This document shows, piece after piece, positions 54,908 to 64,000 of a stretch of DNA of 64,000 nucleotides (positions are counted from its first letter, which is position 1; each line of letters starts with the position of its first letter). Both the position numbers and the translations under genes were made by a program. The notes below the pieces were generated by a model. The model saw only the letters and a list, made by a program, of their open reading frames with translations. It searched no databases and was not told where the DNA came from. Origin of the DNA: Pseudomonas bijieensis (GTDB taxonomy: Bacteria; Pseudomonadota; Gammaproteobacteria; Pseudomonadales; Pseudomonadaceae); contig NZ_CP048810.1 of NCBI RefSeq assembly GCF_013347965.1, forward strand, positions 6,013,501 to 6,077,500. The letters run 5' to 3'.

Positions 54908-55846
54908 ATGTCTGCTTCCCTCGCATTCGTCTTTCCAGGACAGGGCTCGCAGTCCCTCGGCATGCTGGCCGAGCTGGGCGCGCAATACCCGTTGATCCTC
55001 GAAACATTCAAAGAAGCTTCCGATGCGCTCGGCTATGACCTCTGGGCGCTGACCCAGCAAGGGCCGGAAGAGCGCCTCAATCAAACTGACAAAACCCAGC
55101 CGGCCATCCTGACCGCCTCGATCGCTCTGTGGCGCCTGTGGCTGGCTGAAGGCGGCGCGCGCCCGGCGTTCGTCGCCGGTCACAGCCTGGGCGAATACAG
55201 CGCCCTCGTAGCCGCTGGCAGCCTGAGCCTGGGCGACGCGGTGAAACTGGTGGAGCGTCGTGGCCAGTTGATGCAGGAGGCTGTTCCGGCCGGGCAGGGC
55301 GGCATGGCCGCGATCCTCGGCCTGGAAGACGCCGATGTGCTGGCCGCCTGTGCTGAAGCGGCGCAAGGCGATGTGGTCAGTGCGGTGAACTTCAACTCCC
55401 CGGGCCAGGTGGTCATCGCCGGTGCCAAGGCGGCTGTCGAGCGCGCCATCGAAGGTTGCAAGGCCCGTGGTGCCAAGCGCGCCATGCCGCTGCCGGTCAG
55501 CGTGCCGTCGCACTGCGAGCTGATGCGTCCGGCTGCCGAGCGCTTTGCCGAATCCATTGCCGCCATCGACTGGCAGGCCCCGCAGATTCCCGTGGTGCAG
55601 AACGTCAGCGCCAACGTGGCGCCGGATCTCGAGACCCTCAAGCGTGATCTGCTGGAGCAACTCTACAAGCCGGTTCGCTGGGTCGAATCGGTACAGACCC
55701 TGGCGGCCAAGGGCGCGACCGAACTGGTCGAATGCGGTCCTGGTAAAGTGCTGGCAGGCCTGAACAAACGCTGCGCCGAAGGCGTGTCGACTTCCAATCT
55801 CAACACCCCAGACGCCTTCGCTGCCGCCCGTGCAGCGCAGGCCTGA
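54908..55846 (+). CDS. fabD: Malonyl-CoA:ACP transacylase FabD
   Basis: The 312-residue enzyme loads malonyl groups onto ACP. The catalytic serine is in GHSLGEYSALVAAG, and AFVFPGQGSQSLGML is the N-terminal signature; the second catalytic residue (His) is in VPSHCELM. The start is ATG 54908. A 120-base gap after plsX may hold its own promoter. Confidence 0.96.
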   Translation: MSASLAFVFPGQGSQSLGMLAELGAQYPLILETFKEASDALGYDLWALTQQGPEERLNQTDKTQPAILTASIALWRLWLAEGGARPAFVAGHSLGEYSALVAAGSLSLGDAVKLVERRGQLMQEAVPAGQGGMAAILGLEDADVLAACAEAAQGDVVSAVNFNSPGQVVIAGAKAAVERAIEGCKARGAKRAMPLPVSVPSHCELMRPAAERFAESIAAIDWQAPQIPVVQNVSANVAPDLETLKRDLLEQLYKPVRWVESVQTLAAKGATELVECGPGKVLAGLNKRCAEGVSTSNLNTPDAFAAARAAQA

Positions 55847-55861
55847 ACAGGAGAAGCTTGC

Positions 55862-56605
55862 ATGAGTCTGCAAGGTAAAGTTGCACTGGTGACCGGTGCA
55901 AGCCGTGGCATCGGCCAGGCCATTGCCCTGGAACTGGGTCGTCAAGGCGCCATCGTTGTTGGCACCGCGACTTCCGCTTCGGGCGCCGAGCGTATCGCTG
56001 CGACCCTGAAGGAAAATGGCATCCAGGGCACCGGTCTTGAGCTGAACGTCACCAGCGACGAATCCGTTGCGGCGGTGCTGGCAAGCATTCAGGAGCAGTT
56101 CGGTGCGCCGGCGATCCTGGTCAATAATGCCGGTATCACTCGCGATAACCTGATGATGCGCATGAAAGATGACGAATGGTTCGATGTGATCGACACCAAC
56201 CTGAACAGTCTGTACCGGCTGTCCAAGGGCGTTTTGCGTGGCATGACCAAGGCCCGTTGGGGACGAATTATCAGTATTGGCTCGGTTGTGGGTGCCATGG
56301 GCAACGCAGGCCAAGTAAACTATGCTGCGGCGAAGGCCGGTCTGGAAGGTTTCAGCCGTGCGTTGGCGCGTGAAGTGGGTTCGCGCTCGATTACGGTAAA
56401 CTCGGTCGCACCGGGTTTCATCGATACCGACATGACCCGCGAACTGCCAGAAGCACAGCGTGAAGCCTTGTTGACACAGATTCCGCTGGGTCGTCTGGGG
56501 CAAGCTCAAGAAATCGCGTCCGTGGTCGCTTTTCTTGCGTCGGACGGTGCGGCATACGTGACCGGGGCTACAATCCCGGTAAACGGCGGGATGTACATGA
56601 GTTAA
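55862..56605 (+). CDS. fabG: 3-oxoacyl-ACP reductase FabG
   Basis: The 247-residue short-chain dehydrogenase has the NADPH motif TGASRGIGQAIAL, NNAG, catalytic Ser in SIGSVVG and YAAAKAG (Tyr-X3-Lys), and the C-terminal FLASDGAAYVTGATIPVNGGMYM. It reduces 3-ketoacyl-ACP. GGAGA lies upstream of the ATG. Confidence 0.96.
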   Translation: MSLQGKVALVTGASRGIGQAIALELGRQGAIVVGTATSASGAERIAATLKENGIQGTGLELNVTSDESVAAVLASIQEQFGAPAILVNNAGITRDNLMMRMKDDEWFDVIDTNLNSLYRLSKGVLRGMTKARWGRIISIGSVVGAMGNAGQVNYAAAKAGLEGFSRALAREVGSRSITVNSVAPGFIDTDMTRELPEAQREALLTQIPLGRLGQAQEIASVVAFLASDGAAYVTGATIPVNGGMYMS

Positions 56606-56710
56606 ATGTGACGGATTGCTTCAAAAAAATGTCATACGAGCTGTCTAAAATCCGTTATAAAGCTGCAATCAATTTATAGACGGCGGGCCGCGGGGTCTGA
56701 GGAGTGAAGC

Positions 56711-56730
56711 TTTCGGTTGAAAAACCGAAA
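56711..56730 (+). promoter_or_regulatory. Perfect hairpin in the acpP leader or promoter region
   Basis: TTTCGGTT and AACCGAAA form an eight-base stem closing a GAAA tetraloop. The T-rich stretch after it is short (AGTTCTTCT), so it may be an mRNA leader structure or weak attenuator before acpP. The acpP promoter should lie in 56606-56796. Confidence 0.5.
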
Positions 56731-56796
56731 AGTTCTTCTATACACTTACCCACCGGCCAGCTGCCTGAATTTGTCCATTAGGAGTGAAAACAAGGT

Positions 56797-57033
56797 ATGA
56801 GCACCATCGAAGAGCGCGTCAAGAAAATCGTTGCCGAGCAACTGGGCGTTAAAGAAGAAGAAGTTGTGAACACCGCTTCCTTCGTTGAAGACCTGGGTGC
56901 CGACTCCCTTGACACCGTTGAGCTGGTGATGGCTCTGGAAGAGGAATTCGAGACCGAGATTCCTGACGAAGAAGCTGAGAAGATCACTACTGTACAAGCT
57001 GCTATCGACTACGTTACCAGCCATCAGGCGTAA
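56797..57033 (+). CDS. acpP: Acyl carrier protein
   Basis: The 78-residue acidic protein has the phosphopantetheine serine in [18 protein letters not shown]. It carries acyl chains for the neighbouring fab enzymes. AAGG lies just before the ATG, preceded by TTAGGAGTG. It is followed by a strong terminator, which allows separate high expression. Confidence 0.98.
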   Translation: MSTIEERVKKIVAEQLGVKEEEVVNTASFVEDLGADSLDTVELVMALEEEFETEIPDEEAEKITTVQAAIDYVTSHQA

Positions 57034-57062
57034 TTGTTTTTAGTCGTCGCTAGCTGTCATGG

Positions 57063-57098
57063 AAAAACCGCACTGCCGTCACGGCGTGCGGTTTTTTC
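57063..57098 (+). terminator. Intrinsic terminator after acpP
   Basis: AAAAACCGCAC pairs with GTGCGGTTTTTT around TGCCGTCACGGC. Confidence 0.92.
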
Positions 57099-57141
57099 TT
57101 TAGGCCTGATGCAAAGTCGTCATTAGAAAAAGGAGAGTGCT

Positions 57142-58386
57142 GTGTCGCGTAGACGCGTCGTAGTCACCGGTATGGGTATGTTGTCGCCACTGGGCACGGA
57201 TGTGCCGAGCAGTTGGCAGGGCATTCTGGCTGGCCGCAGTGGCATTGGTCTGATCGAACACACCGACCTTTCTGCCTATTCCACCCGTTTTGGCGGCTCG
57301 GTAAAGGGCTTCAATGTCGAGGAATACCTGTCGGTCAAGGAAGCCCGCAAGCTCGACCTGTTCATTCAATACGGCCTGGCAGCCGGTTTCCAGGCAGTGC
57401 GTAATGCTGGCCTGGAGGTCACCGACGCCAACCGTGAACGCATCGGCGTGGCCATGGGTTCGGGTATTGGCGGCTTGACCAATATCGAAGAAACCAGCCG
57501 CACGCTGCACGATTCGGGGCCGCGTCGGATTTCTCCGTTCTTCGTGCCGGGTTCGATCATCAACATGATTTCCGGTTTCCTGTCCATCCACCTGGGTGCC
57601 CAGGGACCCAACTACGCCATTGCCACGGCGTGCACCACTGGTACCCACTGCATCGGCATGGCCGCGCGCAACATCATGTACGACGAAGCCGACGTGATGA
57701 TTGCCGGTGGCGCTGAAATGGCCGCTTGCGGCCTCGGCATGGGCGGTTTCGGCGCGTCCCGTGCGCTGTCGACCCGCAACGATGAGCCCGCCCGCGCGAG
57801 TCGGCCATGGGACAAGGGGCGCGATGGCTTCGTACTGTCCGACGGTGCCGGTGCGCTGGTGCTCGAGGAGCTGGAACACGCCAAGGCCCGCGGCGCGACC
57901 ATCTATGCCGAACTGATCGGCTTTGGCACCAGTGGCGATGCGTACCACATGACCTCGCCACCGGCCGATGGTGCCGGTGCGGCCCGTTGCATCGCCAATG
58001 CCTTGCGTGACGCGAAAATCAACGGTGAGCAGGTGCAGTACATCAACGCCCACGGCACTTCGACCCCGGCCGGCGACCTGGCCGAAGCCCAGGCGATCAA
58101 GACCGTGTTTGGCGAGCACGCGTACAAGCTGGCGGTCAGTTCGACCAAGTCCATGACCGGTCACCTGCTGGGTGCGGCAGGGGCGGTGGAAGCGATCTTC
58201 AGCGTCCTGGCGATCAACAGCCAGACGGCGCCGCCGACCATCAACCTCGATGAGCCGGACGAAGGCTGCGACCTGGACTTCGTGCCGCACACCGCCCGCA
58301 GCATGGATATCGATGTGGTGCTGTCCAACTCCTTCGGCTTTGGCGGGACCAACGGTTCGCTGGTGTTCCGCCGGTTCGCCGGTTGA
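57142..58386 (+). CDS. fabF: 3-oxoacyl-ACP synthase II FabF
   Basis: The 414-residue condensing enzyme has the catalytic Cys in [15 protein letters not shown] and the two active histidines ([23 protein letters not shown]). It elongates acyl-ACP chains. GTG start at 57142, with AAGGAGAG upstream. The stop overlaps pabC. Confidence 0.96.
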   Translation: MSRRRVVVTGMGMLSPLGTDVPSSWQGILAGRSGIGLIEHTDLSAYSTRFGGSVKGFNVEEYLSVKEARKLDLFIQYGLAAGFQAVRNAGLEVTDANRERIGVAMGSGIGGLTNIEETSRTLHDSGPRRISPFFVPGSIINMISGFLSIHLGAQGPNYAIATACTTGTHCIGMAARNIMYDEADVMIAGGAEMAACGLGMGGFGASRALSTRNDEPARASRPWDKGRDGFVLSDGAGALVLEELEHAKARGATIYAELIGFGTSGDAYHMTSPPADGAGAARCIANALRDAKINGEQVQYINAHGTSTPAGDLAEAQAIKTVFGEHAYKLAVSSTKSMTGHLLGAAGAVEAIFSVLAINSQTAPPTINLDEPDEGCDLDFVPHTARSMDIDVVLSNSFGFGGTNGSLVFRRFAG

Positions 58387-59201
58387 TGGAAAGCTGGGTC
58401 GACGGTCAGCCGGCCGACGTCCTGTCGCTGAAAGATCGCGGCCTGGCTTATGGCGATGGGTTGTTCGAGACCATCGCCGTGCACGACGGCGGGCCCGTGT
58501 TGCTGGACCGTCACCTGCAACGCCTGGAGAGAGGTTGCCGGCGGTTGGCGCTCAATGTCGACATGAACGCGTTGAGCGCTGAGCTTAGTGCCTACGCCCG
58601 GGGGCTGGGTAACGGCGTGCTGAAGCTGATCGTGACCCGTGGCGACAGTCTGCGCGGTTATGCCGCTGATCCCTTGGCCATGGCCCGGCGCATCCTGCAA
58701 GGGAGTCCGCCGGCCGCTTATCCCTCGACCCATGCCGAACAAGGCATTCGCCTGTTTGCTTGTACCGTGCGCTTGTCCGAGCAGCCCTTGCTCGCCGGCC
58801 TCAAGCATCTCAATCGCCTTGAACAGGTGCTGGCCCGTGCCGAATGGGCCGACTCGGAACATGCCGAAGGCTTGATGCTGGATACGTCCGGACGGGTGAT
58901 CGAGGGGGTGTTCAGCAACCTGTTCCTGGTGCGCGATGGCGTATTGTTCACGGCGGACTTGAGCCGTTGCGGCGTGGCCGGTGTAATGCGCGCGGAATTA
59001 TTGTTTCAAGCCAAGTCCCAAGGCATCGCCACGCAAATCACGGACATCAGCCTCGAACAGTTGCACCAGGCCGATGAAGTCTTCGTCTGCAACAGCGTGT
59101 ATGGCGTGTGGCCGGTACGTGGATGCGGTTCGGCGCGCTGGTCGGTTGGCCCGCTCACCCGTAAACTGCAGACCCTTGCCCGTGCGCTACTGGATGCTTG
59201 A
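58386..59201 (+). CDS. pabC: Aminodeoxychorismate lyase PabC
   Basis: The 271-residue fold-type IV PLP enzyme makes p-aminobenzoate for folate. It starts [30 protein letters not shown], with VTRG and the PLP site region (LKHLNRLEQVLARAEW). The ATG overlaps the fabF stop. The conserved fabF-pabC-mltG order supports the symbol. Confidence 0.92.
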   Translation: MESWVDGQPADVLSLKDRGLAYGDGLFETIAVHDGGPVLLDRHLQRLERGCRRLALNVDMNALSAELSAYARGLGNGVLKLIVTRGDSLRGYAADPLAMARRILQGSPPAAYPSTHAEQGIRLFACTVRLSEQPLLAGLKHLNRLEQVLARAEWADSEHAEGLMLDTSGRVIEGVFSNLFLVRDGVLFTADLSRCGVAGVMRAELLFQAKSQGIATQITDISLEQLHQADEVFVCNSVYGVWPVRGCGSARWSVGPLTRKLQTLARALLDA

Positions 59202-59204
59202 TTC

Positions 59205-62000
<2,796 letters not shown>

Positions 62001-62042
62001 CAGGTACTGCCTAAACTCAGCTCAATCGCAGCGGAGATCAGC

Positions 62043-62399
62043 ATGAACGAACCTGTCAGTCCCGGGCCACGCAACGGCATCCTGTCTTTGACCATCAAGG
62101 ACAAGTCGGTGCTTTACGCCGCCTATATGCCCTTTATCAAGAACGGTGGCCTGTTCATTCCGACCAACAAGAATTATCGCTTGGGCGATGAAGTGTTCAT
62201 GCTCTTGAGCCTGATGGATGAAGCGGAAAAGATCCCGGTCGCCGGCAAGGTGATCTGGATGACGCCCAAAGGCGCCCAGGGCAACCGGGCCGCTGGCGTT
62301 GGCGTGCAGTTCAACGACGGCGACAATTCGGCTCGCAATCAGATCGAAACCCACTTGGCCGGCTCCCTGAAGTCCGACCGTCCCACCCATACGATGTAG
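62043..62399 (+). CDS. pilZ: PilZ-domain protein
   Basis: The 118-residue protein is syntenic with PilZ, the type IV pilus factor, between holB and tatD. Visible are LSLTIKDKSVLYAAYMPFIKNGGLFIPT and VGVQFND. The c-di-GMP-binding RxxxR and (D/N)xSxxG motifs are absent, as in true PilZ, so it probably acts without c-di-GMP. GGAG lies upstream of the ATG. Confidence 0.92.
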   Translation: MNEPVSPGPRNGILSLTIKDKSVLYAAYMPFIKNGGLFIPTNKNYRLGDEVFMLLSLMDEAEKIPVAGKVIWMTPKGAQGNRAAGVGVQFNDGDNSARNQIETHLAGSLKSDRPTHTM

Positions 62400-62410
62400 C
62401 CCAGCCCTTT

Positions 62411-63205
62411 ATGCTTGTAGATTCCCATTGTCACCTTGACCGTCTCGACCTCGCTGCCCACGGCGGCTCCCTGGATGCTGCGCTGGACGCGGCCCGCCAA
62501 CGGGGTGTCGGTCACTTCCTGTGCATCGGCGTCAGCGCCGACAACGCCGCCGACGTCAAGGCACTGGCCGAACGTTATGCCGATGTCGATTGCTCGGTCG
62601 GTGTCCACCCGCTGGATGTCCAGCCAGACGCCGCGCCGGTGCTCGATTGGTTGTTGCGTGAGCTCGACCATCCACGGGTTGTCGCCATTGGTGAAACCGG
62701 CCTTGACTATCACTACGAGCCGGAAGCCGCCGACGTGCAGCAGGCGTCGTTCCGGCTGCACCTGGAGGCCGCCCGGCAAACCGGCAAGCCGGTGATCATC
62801 CATACCCGTGGCGCCCGGGCCGACACCCTGGCCTTGCTGCGTGATGCCGCGCTGCCCCAGGCCGGGGTGCTGCATTGCTTCACTGAAGACTGGGACATGG
62901 CCAAGGCAGCACTGGACATGGGCTATTACATTTCCTTGTCCGGGATTGTCACGTTCCGCAATGCCGATGCATTGCGCGATGTCGCCAGCAAAGTGCCGGC
63001 TGATCGATTGTTGGTGGAAACCGATTCGCCTTACCTGGCGCCCATTCCCTATCGAGGCAAGCCGAATCTTCCGCAATACGTACGGGAAGTGGCGGAGTTC
63101 CTGGCGATGCTGCGCGGCGAGTCCTACGAGCGGTTTGCCGAGCAGACGACGGAAAATTTTAAGCAATTGTTTCCGCTGGCTCACGTCCGGCCGGTGCAAG
63201 CCTGA
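62411..63205 (+). CDS. tatD: TatD-family metal-dependent DNase
   Basis: The 264-residue protein has the TatD metal motifs: DSHCHLDRLD at the N-terminus, GETGLDYHYEP, IIHTRGA, HCFTEDW and ETDSPYLAP. It is a cytosolic DNase/hydrolase, closest in context to YcfH. Conserved after pilZ. Confidence 0.94.
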   Translation: MLVDSHCHLDRLDLAAHGGSLDAALDAARQRGVGHFLCIGVSADNAADVKALAERYADVDCSVGVHPLDVQPDAAPVLDWLLRELDHPRVVAIGETGLDYHYEPEAADVQQASFRLHLEAARQTGKPVIIHTRGARADTLALLRDAALPQAGVLHCFTEDWDMAKAALDMGYYISLSGIVTFRNADALRDVASKVPADRLLVETDSPYLAPIPYRGKPNLPQYVREVAEFLAMLRGESYERFAEQTTENFKQLFPLAHVRPVQA

Positions 63206-63589
63206 ATTCCATGCAAAAAAAACCCGGGTTCTGGGGGGTGAATCCGGGTTAAGACCATTAGGAGTAAAACAAAGGCACGCGGTCCGTTGGTACCTTTATC
63301 AGCGCGTCACTTGGGGGAGATGTCGCGCCGACAGTTGAAGTATTGATCAGTATGCCAACGCGTCCAGTCGGGCCGGGGTGGTTTTTAAACAAATTTGGAA
63401 TACGCTCGCTTCGGATAAGTTCTCACTGTCGTCAAAGCGCGCAGGCGCGGTACATTGGCGTGGGAAACGGCGGGCCGGGTGTGTACGGTTTTGTGAAGAA
63501 CAGTGGCCGAGAACGGATGATCCGTGCATTTTTGCGTAAGTTAGGCATAATACCCGGCTTCGAATTTTGACCCTTCAGACCTTTTTCTT
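63206..63589. other. Gene-free stretch with a hairpin after tatD
   Basis: AACCCGG (63221-63227) pairs with CCGGGTT (63244-63250), preceded by eight A, so the T-run lies on the minus strand only; it is not a clean terminator for tatD. An AGGAGTAAAACAAAGGC stretch follows. The rest should hold the promoter of the TetR-type gene. No gene is supported. Confidence 0.45.
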
Positions 63590-64000
63590 ATGCACAAAGA
63601 ACCCCGTAAGGTCCGTGAGTTTCGCCGCCGCGAGCAGGAAATTCTCGACACCGCGCTCAAGTTGTTCCTCGACCAGGGTGAAGACAGTGTCACCGTCGAG
63701 ATGATTGCGGATGCCGTGGGTATCGGCAAAGGCACGATTTATAAACATTTCAAATCCAAGGCGGAGATCTACCTGCGCCTGATGCTCGATTACGAGCGCG
63801 ATTTGAACGAGTTGCTGCATTCGGCGGACGTGGACAAGGACAAGGAAGCCCTGTCGCGGGCCTACTTCGAGTTCCGCATGCGTGACCCGCAGCGCTACCG
63901 CTTGTTCGACCGCCTGGAAGAAAAGGTGGTCAAGGGCAACCAGGTGCCGGAGATGGTCGAGGAGCTGCACAAGATCCGCGCCTCGAACTTCGAACGCCTG
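63590..64000 (+). CDS. TetR-family transcriptional regulator, partial at the right edge
   Basis: 137 residues are visible: MHKEPRKVREFRRREQEILDTALKLFLDQGEDSVTVEMIADAVGIGKGTIYKHFKSKAEIYLRLM is a typical TetR DNA-binding domain, and the ligand domain is cut off by the window edge. The start is ATG 63590; no strong ribosome-binding site precedes it. The regulated genes lie outside the window or nearby. Confidence 0.9.
   Translation, partial: MHKEPRKVREFRRREQEILDTALKLFLDQGEDSVTVEMIADAVGIGKGTIYKHFKSKAEIYLRLMLDYERDLNELLHSADVDKDKEALSRAYFEFRMRDPQRYRLFDRLEEKVVKGNQVPEMVEELHKIRASNFERL

Noticed and set aside
54869..56509. A minus-strand frame of about 546 codons opposite fabD and fabG
   Set aside because: Mirror frame of two well-conserved genes; no protein-like features.
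63217..63253. Hairpin after tatD as its terminator
   Set aside because: The T-run is on the minus strand, so it would not stop tatD transcription efficiently.

Overview
The window is a GC-rich gammaproteobacterial chromosome segment, almost certainly Pseudomonas of the P. fluorescens complex. The evidence is three: the gene order of its housekeeping blocks (rne/rluC; maf-yceD-rpmF-plsX-fabD-fabG-acpP-fabF-pabC-mltG-tmk-holB-pilZ-tatD; comEC-exbB-exbD-lpxK-kdsB-murB), repeated GTGGGAGCGAGC-type REP palindromes between genes, and protein sequences that read like Pseudomonas orthologues throughout. No rRNA, tRNA, insertion sequence, integrase or CRISPR array was recognised.

Region 1 (1-9361) looks accessory. 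It reads as a small biosynthetic or catabolic gene cluster cut by the left edge. One minus-strand set runs from a YczE-like membrane protein to an AmrS-like radical SAM enzyme, a cystathionine gamma-synthase-like PLP enzyme and a second PLP aminotransferase. Another minus-strand set runs from a zinc alcohol dehydrogenase to a RibD-type reductase, a HAD phosphatase, a DUF1349-like protein and an MFS exporter. A plus-strand Lrp/AsnC regulator lies between them. I could not match this combination to a named pathway; it is the best candidate for an undescribed system here.

Region 2 (9680-24314) is a complete-looking Flp/Tad pilus locus. It starts with an AraC-type regulator whose receiver domain is degenerate. 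Then come two tandem Flp pilins, a prepilin peptidase, an unusual AAA+ ATPase, rcpC, tadG-, tadE- and tadF-like pseudopilin genes, and tadZ, tadA, tadB and tadC. A convergent minus-strand operon carries the secretin rcpA, the lipoprotein tadD and a small DUF3613-like protein. The two halves meet at a 135-bp tandem array of paired REP elements (about 21146-21911).

Region 3 (24424-33304) holds an AlaX-type editing protein divergent from a LysR regulator, a PA2817-like small protein, the large acyl-CoA dehydrogenase FadE, a transglutaminase-like gene broken by one base in a C-run, a glutathione S-transferase and an ABC-2 exporter pair.

Region 4 (33310-45462) holds a DUF2062 protein, ComEC, an ExbB/ExbD pair, the LPS/peptidoglycan genes lpxK, ycaR-like, kdsB, a low-molecular-weight phosphatase and murB, and then a two-subunit molybdenum hydroxylase with its XdhC- and MocA-like maturation factors.

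Region 5 (45636-64000) is conserved core: rne with a leader of about 690 bp, divergent rluC, a HAD phosphatase and sppA-like peptidase, then the fatty-acid-synthesis cluster, pabC, mltG, tmk, holB, a PilZ protein and tatD. A TetR regulator is cut by the right edge. Start sites were chosen from ribosome-binding sites and stop/start overlaps; several genes use GTG or TTG.
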